Shown here in pieces: positions 7,626-15,746 of a DNA stretch of 21,504 bases. Numbering within the stretch: the stretch's first letter is position 1; each line of letters starts with the position of its first letter. This DNA is from JBEIUO01 sp964549785 (GTDB lineage Bacteria; Planctomycetota; Phycisphaerae; Phycisphaerales; UBA1924). The position numbers and the translations under genes are program-made. Location: positions 1-21,504 of the forward strand of contig CAZJXA010000031.1 in the NCBI GenBank assembly GCA_964549785.1, written 5' to 3'. The notes under the pieces are model-generated. The model did not search any database, was not told the DNA's origin, and saw only the letters and a list, made by a program, of their open reading frames with translations.

Positions 7626-8660
7626 CTAGATAGACGATGGGCCGACCGCCGACGGGATGCCCCGGAGGCTCTCGGCGAGATCCATGATTGTTCGTCTCAT
7701 TTCGATGCCGGGATTGAAACCGGTTACTTCGCGGATGCGGGTGAGGTCCGGACGCCGTTGGGCCAGGTCCTCAAAGCCTGATCCATAGATTGCTTCATGG
7801 GGGATGAAACGAATCTTCGAAGACGAGTTCAGCGTCGTGACGACGAGTTCGGCAAGGTCGGCGATCGTGATGGCTACATCGGCCCCGACGTTGAACACCC
7901 GCCCCACGCAGGCGGGAGTCGCCAGCATCCGGGGGAGGATCGCGGCGACGTCCCGCACGTCGCAGAAACACCGCGATTGGCGACCGTCGCCGTACACCCC
8001 GAGCGGGCGTCCGTGCAGCGCCGCCTCGACAAATCTCGGAAGCACCATGCCGTAGTCACCGACTTGGCGGGGCCCCACGGTGTTGAAGAACCGCGCCACG
8101 GTAACCGGGAGACCACTCTGAGCGTGATAGGCGAGGCCCAGGTGCTCATCGATGGCTTTGGAGCAGGCATACGACCAGCGGGTGACGGTCGTGGGGCCGA
8201 AGAGTGAGTCGTCGTCTTCGCGGAATGGAGATTTCGGCGACTTGCCGTAGACCTCCGAACTCGACGCCAGGAGCGTCCGGGGGAAGCGTGCGGGGGCCAA
8301 ACCCGACGACGACGACTGGCGCGCGGCGAAGCGCAGCAGCGCTGAAGTCTGCTCGATATTGGTTTCAATGGAGCGGATCGGCTCCCGGATGACCAGCGAC
8401 ACCCCGACCGCCGCCGCGAGATGATAGATTTCGTCGAAATGTTCCGAACGTTCGAACGCGGCGAGAGCCTCGCCCAGATCGGCCTTGATGAAACTCAGTC
8501 CGGGGTGGGCGTCGGGTAGGTTCTCGCGTCTGCCGGTCGAGAGGTTATCGACCACCGTAACGGCGTCGCCCCGCGCGAGCAGGAGATCTGTCAGGTGCGA
8601 GCCAATGAACCCGGCCCCGCCGGTCACCAGGACGCGCCGGGTTGTGGCAGGGTCGATCAT
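7626..8660 (-). CDS. NAD-dependent nucleotide-sugar epimerase/decarboxylase (extended SDR)
   Basis: A 344-residue extended short-chain dehydrogenase. The Rossmann motif GGAGFIGSHL is at residues 14-23, the catalytic SSSEVYG at 133-139, and the Tyr-x-x-x-Lys pair is Y164/K168 in WSYACSKAIDE. The segments FFNTVGPRQVGDYGMVLPRF and GVYGDGRQSRCF are typical of UDP-glucose 4-epimerase and UDP-glucuronate decarboxylase relatives. It most likely supplies an activated sugar for the glycan built by the adjacent transferase; whether it epimerises or decarboxylates cannot be read from the sequence. One Cys lies between the catalytic Tyr and Lys, as in related enzymes. Start ATG 8660 is 25 bp from the stop of the upstream Wzz gene, and the stop is 13 bp before the transferase start, so these three genes form an operon segment. 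Confidence 0.9.
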   Translation of the reverse strand: MIDPATTRRVLVTGGAGFIGSHLTDLLLARGDAVTVVDNLSTGRRENLPDAHPGLSFIKADLGEALAAFERSEHFDEIYHLAAAVGVSLVIREPIRSIETNIEQTSALLRFAARQSSSSGLAPARFPRTLLASSSEVYGKSPKSPFREDDDSLFGPTTVTRWSYACSKAIDEHLGLAYHAQSGLPVTVARFFNTVGPRQVGDYGMVLPRFVEAALHGRPLGVYGDGRQSRCFCDVRDVAAILPRMLATPACVGRVFNVGADVAITIADLAELVVTTLNSSSKIRFIPHEAIYGSGFEDLAQRRPDLTRIREVTGFNPGIEMRRTIMDLAESLRGIPSAVGPSSI

Positions 8661-8685
8661 GCCTGGTGCACCGGGGCGACGGTCT

Positions 8686-10911
8686 TCATGCTTGGTTCTG
8701 GTATTCCTGGGCGGCCTTGAAGTTACCCTTCAAGTAGCCCCCGGCGGAGGCCTTGACGGAGTTCACGATAACCCCCAAGAACTCACCCTTCATATCGCTG
8801 AGTTCGTTGCGGACGCGGGCGACAAGGCCACGTTTTTCGCCGAAGGCCTTGACGACCAGGATTGCGGCGTCGCAACGGTGAGCCAGCGAGGTGCCGTCAC
8901 CGGCGACAATCGCGGGAGGGGCGTCGAGGAGTACAAGGTCATAACGGGTCTTGGCCTCCGCCAAGAACGTCGAGACCGCTTCGTTGCTCAGCCGTTCCGG
9001 GATGCGGGCGTCCTTAGTCCCGGCGGTGAGGACCCAGAGATTGGGCGTCGAAGTCGATTGCACGGCATCAGCCAAGGCGACCGTGCCCGCCAGCACGTCG
9101 GCGAGGCCCGGCGACTCTTGCAGGCCGAAGACCCGGTGGATGCCGGGCCGACGGAGGTTGGCGTCGGCGACGAGCACTCGCTTTTCGGTCGCGGCAAAGG
9201 CCAGCCCGAGATTCGCGACGGTGGCGGTTGCGCCCGAGCCCGGTATTCCGGACATGACAACCAGCGACTTGTGAGCGCCGCCCTCAAGCCGCTTGGTGAT
9301 GGCGTACCGAATCTGGCGATAGCTCTCGGCGACAGCGCCCTTGGGCCGGTCCCGGAACGCCGTCTCGACCGTGCCTTGACCGGCGGGATCCTGCGACGCA
9401 TCGGGAACCCAACCGATAAGACGGGTGCGCGGGATAACGCCGATGTCGGCGGGGCCTTTCACCCGCTGATCGAGTAATTCCCGGAGGAGCACCGACCCGC
9501 CCACCAAACCGACGACCACGATCACGCCAAGGGGGAGCATGAACGTCAGTTTCGGAAACGACATCTCGGAGGGGGGGCGCTCGTGCTGCACGATGATCAC
9601 GCGGTTGGCGTTGTCCAGTTCGTCCAGCATCTTGACTTCTTCGAGTTTGCTGGTGGCCTCCGACTTGGCGGTCAGCGCGTTGTTCACCTGCTGATCGATA
9701 TCGTTAAGTGATTTCTCGATTTTGGTGAGGTCCGTGCGGCGGATCGTCAACTCCGACTTGGTCTGGTTCAGGCGTGATTCCTGGGCCTGCCGCTGCCCGA
9801 TGGCGTTCCGGATCGAATCGAGCTGGGTGCTGAACTTTTCCTCGAGGAGCGACTGGCGTGTCTCGTTCAGCGTGACGTTCGCCCCGTCGATCTGCTCTTG
9901 CAGCGACTGCATGAAGCGGTGCTCCGGGGTGAACTCCGCGCGGAAGGCCTGCTGCTGCTGCTCGAGGCTCGAGATGCGCTGCTTGACTTCACGGACCAGC
10001 GGGTCGTTCTCGACCTCGCCCTTGAGTTCGTCCGTGTAGGTGATGCCGCCGGGCTTCAGGAACTCTGACTCCATCTGCTCCTTCTGCTTTGTGAGCGCCT
10101 GGATGGCCAAGCCGACGTTCAGGAGTTCATCCACCACGCCCCCCAGTTCCTGGCTGGTCGCGTCGACGCGGTCGTTGAGCGATTCGACCTTGTTCGTGCT
10201 GATGATGTTCTGGCGGTTCTGCTCCAGCCGGGCGATCTCGTTCTCGATATTCGTGAGGTTGGCCCGCAGCGACTTGGTCATCGAGTTCCGCTTGTTGGTG
10301 TTCTGCTCGTCCAGAACCTCCTTGTACTTTTCCTTCACCAGTTTGACCAGGTCGTTCGCCTCGTAGCGATCGGTTGAAGACGCCGTCAGTTCGATCAAGA
10401 CGGTCTGGGAAACCACCCGAGCACCGACGGTCTTACGGAGTTTCTTGAGCGCCCCCTCCTGATTGAAACTGCCGTCGGGCATCATGAACGGGGCCGACCA
10501 TTTCTTGATCTTCTTGATCTCGGGATCGACGAGCACGCGGCTGAGCACCGTGTCGGACGTCATCTGCCGGGCCTCCGTGCCCATGAACCGTGCGATCTCG
10601 ACGTCCTGGAAGCCCGCCGCTCCCTCGACGCCAGCGCTCATCACCGGCGCCGAGCACTGGAAGAGCACACTCGACCGGAACACCGGGTTGACCTTGGCCA
10701 ACACCATGTTGCCGATGAACCCGAGCGCCGCCCCCACCACCACCGCCGCGGCGAGGAGCCACTTGTACTTGCTCAACAACTTGATCGGGTCGAGTGCGCC
10801 GATGCCGGCGGAAGTCACCGGGCCACCCGACGCGGCGGAAGGCCCCATTGCCACAGGACCGCCCCTGGGCTGCAGGCTAAGGCCGGAGGATGCTGACGAA
10901 GCCGTACTCAT
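8686..10911 (-). CDS. Wzz/GumC-type chain-length protein fused to a BY-kinase-like domain with a defective P-loop
   Basis: A 741-residue inner-membrane protein of the polysaccharide co-polymerase type. There is a Ser/Gly/Pro-rich N-terminus, transmembrane helix 1 at about 51-71, and a periplasmic Wzz-like part followed by Gln/Glu/Arg-rich coiled coil (about 205-440). Transmembrane helix 2 lies at about 455-478 and is followed by a cytosolic CpsD-like ATPase domain (about 525-741). In partners of Wza-type exporters, this architecture controls chain length and export. The ATPase part is abnormal. The P-loop reads GIPGSGATATVANLG (555-569), with Ala561 (codon GCA) where Lys is expected. The A' motif is VADANLRRP instead of a DADLRRP-type sequence. 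Walker B LLDAPP (661-666) is kept. Only two Tyr lie near the C-terminus, not a Tyr cluster. It is probably a pseudokinase or a regulator that binds without hydrolysing. ATG 10911 has a weak AAGGGA nine bases upstream. Confidence 0.9.
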   Translation of the reverse strand: MSTASSASSGLSLQPRGGPVAMGPSAASGGPVTSAGIGALDPIKLLSKYKWLLAAAVVVGAALGFIGNMVLAKVNPVFRSSVLFQCSAPVMSAGVEGAAGFQDVEIARFMGTEARQMTSDTVLSRVLVDPEIKKIKKWSAPFMMPDGSFNQEGALKKLRKTVGARVVSQTVLIELTASSTDRYEANDLVKLVKEKYKEVLDEQNTNKRNSMTKSLRANLTNIENEIARLEQNRQNIISTNKVESLNDRVDATSQELGGVVDELLNVGLAIQALTKQKEQMESEFLKPGGITYTDELKGEVENDPLVREVKQRISSLEQQQQAFRAEFTPEHRFMQSLQEQIDGANVTLNETRQSLLEEKFSTQLDSIRNAIGQRQAQESRLNQTKSELTIRRTDLTKIEKSLNDIDQQVNNALTAKSEATSKLEEVKMLDELDNANRVIIVQHERPPSEMSFPKLTFMLPLGVIVVVGLVGGSVLLRELLDQRVKGPADIGVIPRTRLIGWVPDASQDPAGQGTVETAFRDRPKGAVAESYRQIRYAITKRLEGGAHKSLVVMSGIPGSGATATVANLGLAFAATEKRVLVADANLRRPGIHRVFGLQESPGLADVLAGTVALADAVQSTSTPNLWVLTAGTKDARIPERLSNEAVSTFLAEAKTRYDLVLLDAPPAIVAGDGTSLAHRCDAAILVVKAFGEKRGLVARVRNELSDMKGEFLGVIVNSVKASAGGYLKGNFKAAQEYQNQA

Positions 10912-11096
10912 AAAAACACTTCCCTTTTACTGTCCCGCGAATCACCTGACCGATCGGACACGACCCCGGGGAATCACCCCTAGCAGCCCGACCGACCAAA
11001 CCCAATCGGGGCGCGGTTCACCGCCATCCGTACGTCTACTTCGGCCCGATACGTACCCGTAATTTCCACTAAACGTCCGAAAAGTACCCGCTCCCG
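10912..11096. other. 185-bp spacer upstream of the Wzz gene, possible secondary promoter region
   Basis: This is the longest spacer inside the exopolysaccharide block. It holds a perfect short inverted repeat GCGGTTCACCGC (11013-11024) and a GTACGT/ACGTAC pair with a 15-base loop further left in the transcript. No stem followed by a T-run and no riboswitch I recognise is present. Such a spacer could carry a promoter for the Wzz-epimerase-transferase genes, but I cannot place -35/-10 boxes with confidence. Confidence 0.3.
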
Positions 11097-14000
11097 TCAT
11101 TTCGAGGAAACCAGAGCGCGCACCGCAGCAAACTCGGCCTTGACCTCCGCAGAAATAGCATCGGCATAGTCGGCGAAAAGCGAGTCGAGAACCTTCAGGA
11201 GTCCGTCCGCTTCTGCGGTCTGGGTCGTCTCATGGAAAAGCCGCAACAAGTGCGTCCCCACCGTCGCCTTGGACTGGCCGGTGTCGCCCAACAACCAGGC
11301 ACGGCGGAGCGTGGCGATCGCTTCCTCCTTCTTCCCGACACCAGCCTGGGCCAAGCCCAAGGTGTCGAGGATGTCCGCCGAGTTGGCGATCCCCGCCGCG
11401 GCTTTCTCGGCCAGCGGCAGCGCGTCGGCCGGACGCCCAAGGAACTTGAGGTACACATAGGCGAGGTTGTTCGTGCTCTCGAAGTCCTGAGGGAGATTGG
11501 CGATCGCCGCCTCCCACACCGCCGCAGCCTCGGCGTGCTTCCCGGCGGCGAAGAGCGTGTTGCCACGCTGGCGGTACGAAAGTTGCTTCACGGGACCGAT
11601 GGGGGTTTTTTCGATCAGGTCGGCCAGGATCACCATGCCGTCTTCGGTGGTTTCGGGCGTGGACGTATATACACCGGCCTTGAAGAACCGCATCCAGTCC
11701 GCGGCCACGCCCGCTTCGGCAACGGCATCGAGGAACTTAGTGATTTTCGGCCCGTCGCTCTGGAGCCGTTGCACGTCACCGAACCACGCGAGCATCAACT
11801 GCGGGTTGTTGCCGTCTAGGATCTTCACCGCCGCGATCGCGAAACGGTCGGCCTCGGGCAGGCGCCCTTGAGAGCTGCGGACCCGGGCGTACGCCATCAG
11901 GAATCCGGGGGTCTTGGTGACCCGCGCTTCCAGCTGCCCCAGAACTTTCTCGGCCAGGGCCAGGTCGGGCGGTGTCAGGTTGAGAAGGCTCTCCAAGTAT
12001 CGCTGCGCTACGCCGTCCTGCTGGTCAAGTTCGAAGGCCGCCCCGTGGAAGCGGGCGGCGGCCGGCCACTGCGAATATCGACCAAAGAGGTCGCCGAATA
12101 TTCTCAGCAGGGTCACGTCCCGGGGACGCGACTTGATCACCTCTGCGGCCACCGAGCCGGCTTCGTCGAACTTCTGCCTCCTGATCAGGTCTGCCACCAG
12201 CCCCAACACCAGCTCGTCGTTGTCGGGCGCCAGCGTCACTGCGGAGCGGAGGTCGGCCAAGGCTGCGGATTCGTCGTTCAGTGCGACATAGGCGGCGGCC
12301 CGCAGCCGCAGGGCCTGCCAATTGTCGGGCCTGAGACGGATCGCTGCGGAAAAGTCGGCGAGCGCGTCCCGGGCCCGCTTCGGATCATTCAGCAGGTACT
12401 GCCCACGCTTGATAAAGACGCTGGGTTCGTTCTGGAAGCGTGACACCGCCGAATCCAGCATCGTGCGGGCCGCGCGGTCGTCACCCTGCCCGGCCTTGGA
12501 TTCGGCGAGCAGCAACAGCGTCACGACGTCGGGCTCTTTCCCTGCCGAGACCGCGTTGAGTTCTGCTTCGGCTTCTACGAACTTTGCTTCGCGATTCAGC
12601 GACTCGGCGAGCCGTTTGCGGTAGGCCCCGCTTTCGTCAGAACCCGCGGCGACCACCCGCCGGGCCGACTCGCCCGCAGGGGCGAAATCACCGGCGAAAA
12701 AATGCAGGTCCGAGAGCGCCCGGTCGGCTTCCACGGCCTTCGGATCCTGTTTGCTACGGGCCCGCTCGAGCACGGCAACCGCCTCCTCCACAAACCCGCG
12801 ATCGGCCATGAACCCCGCGTACGCGAGATACGGACCGACCCCCGGTGGGGCATCGCCCAATGGCTTGTCGAGCAGACCCTCGAAGACCGCCTTGGCTTCG
12901 TCGCGCCGATTCTGCGTCCAGAACCACAACGCGTCCAGCCCGGCGGCGTCCACGCCATCCCGTGCCGCGCGGGCCTTTTCGATCAGCCCCTTTGCCTCTT
13001 CGTACTGCTTGCTTTCCACGAGTAAGGCGGCGAGTTCCAACGTGTTTCGCCGGTTGTCGGGCGAACTCTTGACGAGCCGACGACGCCGCTCGATCGCCGC
13101 CGCCTTATTGCCGTGCCGGGCTTCCAGCGCGAGGTACTGATCGGTAAAGTTAGTATCTCCACCCGCGTACCGCTCGAACTCTTTGGCGGTGTTCAGAGCC
13201 TCCGCCCCGTTGCCCGTGGCCACCAGCGTCTGGATGAGGTCATTGATCGTGGGAACGTCACTGGGGCGGAGGGTCACCGCTTCACGGAAACTCTTCAACG
13301 CGTCCGTGCCCCGCCCGGCGGAGTTTTGAACCCGGCCCAGCAGCCGCCACAACTCCGGGCTCGCTCCGCCCTTGCTGATGGCCTGCTCAAGCACCGCGAC
13401 CGCCTCGGCGGATTGCCCCCGCGCCGCCATCAGGCGAGCACGGAACGACGCCCCGGCGGCGTTGTCCAGATTCCTGGCCACGGCCCGATCCGTCACTGCC
13501 GCGGCCGTCGCGAAATCCTTGGTCTCCAGCGACCGCATGAACTGCAGTTCGATCACGCGCGGGTCTTCCGGACCCGCCGCAACCGCCTTGTTCAGTTGCT
13601 CGACGGCCGCCTCGCGGCGGCCGTGCGTTTGATAGAGTTGGTAAAGTTGTATGGACCGCTCGAGGTCGTTGAGCCGCGAATCGGCCGCGATGAGGGCCTC
13701 GCCCTGGGCCACAAGATCGGGGTTGTTGATAATGATCAGATAGTTCTTCAGCACCTCGGAATTCGGGTGTGCTCTGAGCGACTCCTCGACCACCCGCCGG
13801 GCTTCCTCCCGCCGATTCATGCGGACGTTCTGGATGGCCCGTATCTGGGCGATACGGGCGTCCTCCGGGAACTGGGCCGCCTTGGCATCGATCAGCGCGA
13901 TCACCTTCTCGTCGCGCTGCGGGTCGCCCGTATCGGCCAGACCCTTGTCGAGCCGGTCGATCTCCATAATTGCGGTCACCACCGGGTCGTCGCTCGTGGT

Positions 14001-15680
14001 CTGCACGCCGGTGAGAAGGTTGAGCCGGTCGCGGAGTTCAACCGCTGGCTCGAATGTCGGGAGGATCTTGAGTACCGACTCGACGAGCTCCTGGGCCCGG
14101 GCGTTGTTGCTCAGGCTGGCCTCGAGCCTCGCGAGCGCGATGATCGCCCGCAGGTCGCTGGGCCGGATGCGGAGCAGTTCCTCGAGCGCCCGCTTGCTGG
14201 CGCCGGGTTCCCGCACCTTCTCCGAAATGACGGCCTTCAGCCATAGCGCATCGGGGTTGCGGTTCTTCACCTTCCCGTTGTACTGGTCGATGGCCCTGTT
14301 GGCCTCGGCGTACTTCTGATCGACATACCCCAGATACGCGGAAACCAAGGCGATCTGCGGGGATTCCGGGTCGTCGATCTTCTTCAGCCGCTCGAACCGC
14401 TCACGGGCGAATGTGATCGCATCCGACTTTTCCTTCTCGTCCTTGATCTGCTCCCAGTTCTTGACGCCCCAGAGCGCCTGGAGGAACACCGCGCGGTTCT
14501 TCCGCTCAAAGAGTTGCAGCCCGTCCAGAGAGATCGGCTTGGGTTTGGAGTCGATGATGGTTTGCACGGCCGCGATGGCGTCGGCGAACTGCAGCCGCTC
14601 CGAGAGGATGTCCGCACGCATCAGCAGCAGATCACTGTTCTCGGGGGTCTTCTCAAGACCGACGCGGAGCACCTCCTCGGTCCGGGCCGCCTGCGATGCC
14701 GGGTCGATGATCTGCTCGAGTTGCCTGAGCCGAAGAATCTGTGGAAGCCGCGGGCCATCCGGCAGAGCTTTCAGCGCGGCGGCGGCGGCGTCCAGTTGCG
14801 GACGGGCCACTTCGCGAGCCGCCGTCACCGCCGCGGCGACCGTCGACTGATCAGCGGCCGGCCCCCCCCTCACCCGTGCCTCGGCGGCCGAGTACTCCCG
14901 CCGCATTTCCGCCAGCACGACCATCGGATGCCCGGGGGTTGCGGCCCCCGCGGCGTTGATCGCCGCCTGGGCCTTCGCGCTGTACTCGACGATGTCGGCG
15001 GCCTGAGTCACCGCGTCCATCCGCGACCGCTGAATTTCGTACCACGCCTCAAGCCCGACGGCGGAATCCACGTCGGTCGGGTCGGCCGCCAATGCGGCGA
15101 TCAGATCGTCTCGACCCTGATCAGCAATCGCTGCTTTGAGATCGGGGGTGCCGGCCAAAATCTGCACAATCGCCAACCCCCGGAAGCGTCGGAGGGTGTT
15201 CCATTTACCGTCCTTGGGCTCGTTCTGATAAAAAACCAGAAACGTCTCGGTCTCGCGGATGACGTTGTCGAGCGAGGCGCGGTTGCCGTCCTCCGCTTCC
15301 AACTGCGCACGGAGGATCTCGAGATACTCGCGCTGAGCCTCCACATTCGTGGTTTGGACCGTCGCCACCTGCCGGGTGGCGAGGACGTAATTGCGGTATG
15401 ACTCCGAGAAGCGGGTGATATCTTCCGGGGCGTACTCGGCGAGAGCACCCCGCCATTTGTTGATGAAGCCGACGTTCGTCTGCTCTTTATTGACCGCCTT
15501 CGAGTAAAACTCGGCGGCCATTCGCGGGCTGCCGTTGGCCAATTCAGAATCGCCCTTGGCGACGAGGTCCGCCGCGCTGTTCTTCCCGAATACCGCCAGG
15601 GCGGCCCCGACAAGCCCGACGAGGCCGATCAGCCCCGCGCACAGGAGGACGATGAACTTGATGTTGACCTTCGATGCCAT
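11097..15680 (-). CDS. Giant membrane-anchored tetratricopeptide-repeat protein of the exosortase/EPS locus
   Basis: A 1527-residue protein with one N-terminal hydrophobic helix (about residues 7-32), preceded by MASKVNIK and lacking a lipobox Cys, so it is probably anchored in the inner membrane with the rest outside the cytosol. Nearly all the remainder is helical TPR-like sequence. Clear units occur at the N-terminus (DLVAKGDSELANGSPRMAAE), near residue 1120 (ALADFSAAIRLRPDN and AALADLRSAVTLAPDN), and near 1400-1465 (LGLAQAGVGKKEEAIATLRR). Context resembles the TPR protein PrsT of PEP-CTERM/exosortase loci, but that is a lipoprotein of about 900 residues, so equivalence is inference. ATG 15680 was chosen over GTG 15716 because an AGGAG lies nine bases before it and it places the membrane helix at the N-terminus. 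It lies 66 bp downstream of the exosortase stop. Likely a scaffold binding the exporter, Wzz or exosortase substrates. Confidence 0.9.
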   Translation of the reverse strand: MASKVNIKFIVLLCAGLIGLVGLVGAALAVFGKNSAADLVAKGDSELANGSPRMAAEFYSKAVNKEQTNVGFINKWRGALAEYAPEDITRFSESYRNYVLATRQVATVQTTNVEAQREYLEILRAQLEAEDGNRASLDNVIRETETFLVFYQNEPKDGKWNTLRRFRGLAIVQILAGTPDLKAAIADQGRDDLIAALAADPTDVDSAVGLEAWYEIQRSRMDAVTQAADIVEYSAKAQAAINAAGAATPGHPMVVLAEMRREYSAAEARVRGGPAADQSTVAAAVTAAREVARPQLDAAAAALKALPDGPRLPQILRLRQLEQIIDPASQAARTEEVLRVGLEKTPENSDLLLMRADILSERLQFADAIAAVQTIIDSKPKPISLDGLQLFERKNRAVFLQALWGVKNWEQIKDEKEKSDAITFARERFERLKKIDDPESPQIALVSAYLGYVDQKYAEANRAIDQYNGKVKNRNPDALWLKAVISEKVREPGASKRALEELLRIRPSDLRAIIALARLEASLSNNARAQELVESVLKILPTFEPAVELRDRLNLLTGVQTTSDDPVVTAIMEIDRLDKGLADTGDPQRDEKVIALIDAKAAQFPEDARIAQIRAIQNVRMNRREEARRVVEESLRAHPNSEVLKNYLIIINNPDLVAQGEALIAADSRLNDLERSIQLYQLYQTHGRREAAVEQLNKAVAAGPEDPRVIELQFMRSLETKDFATAAAVTDRAVARNLDNAAGASFRARLMAARGQSAEAVAVLEQAISKGGASPELWRLLGRVQNSAGRGTDALKSFREAVTLRPSDVPTINDLIQTLVATGNGAEALNTAKEFERYAGGDTNFTDQYLALEARHGNKAAAIERRRRLVKSSPDNRRNTLELAALLVESKQYEEAKGLIEKARAARDGVDAAGLDALWFWTQNRRDEAKAVFEGLLDKPLGDAPPGVGPYLAYAGFMADRGFVEEAVAVLERARSKQDPKAVEADRALSDLHFFAGDFAPAGESARRVVAAGSDESGAYRKRLAESLNREAKFVEAEAELNAVSAGKEPDVVTLLLLAESKAGQGDDRAARTMLDSAVSRFQNEPSVFIKRGQYLLNDPKRARDALADFSAAIRLRPDNWQALRLRAAAYVALNDESAALADLRSAVTLAPDNDELVLGLVADLIRRQKFDEAGSVAAEVIKSRPRDVTLLRIFGDLFGRYSQWPAAARFHGAAFELDQQDGVAQRYLESLLNLTPPDLALAEKVLGQLEARVTKTPGFLMAYARVRSSQGRLPEADRFAIAAVKILDGNNPQLMLAWFGDVQRLQSDGPKITKFLDAVAEAGVAADWMRFFKAGVYTSTPETTEDGMVILADLIEKTPIGPVKQLSYRQRGNTLFAAGKHAEAAAVWEAAIANLPQDFESTNNLAYVYLKFLGRPADALPLAEKAAAGIANSADILDTLGLAQAGVGKKEEAIATLRRAWLLGDTGQSKATVGTHLLRLFHETTQTAEADGLLKVLDSLFADYADAISAEVKAEFAAVRALVSSK

Positions 15681-15689
15681 CGCGGGAGA

Positions 15690-15694
15690 CTCCT
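15690..15694 (-). promoter_or_regulatory. Ribosome-binding site of the TPR gene
   Basis: AGGAG on the minus strand, nine bases before ATG 15680. It decides the start over the in-frame GTG at 15716, which lacks one. Confidence 0.7.
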
Positions 15695-15746
15695 GTCGGA
15701 AAAAAACGGTCACCACCCGCTTGTGGCGGTGCCGCAGATAGGTTGA

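Noticed and set aside
10912..11096. Possible c-di-GMP riboswitch or intrinsic terminator before the Wzz gene
   Set aside because: No recognisable riboswitch core and no hairpin followed by a T-run; only short inverted repeats.
13113..14246. 377-codon plus-strand frame
   Set aside because: Antisense shadow of the TPR gene, which has a membrane anchor, ribosome-binding site and repeat signature.
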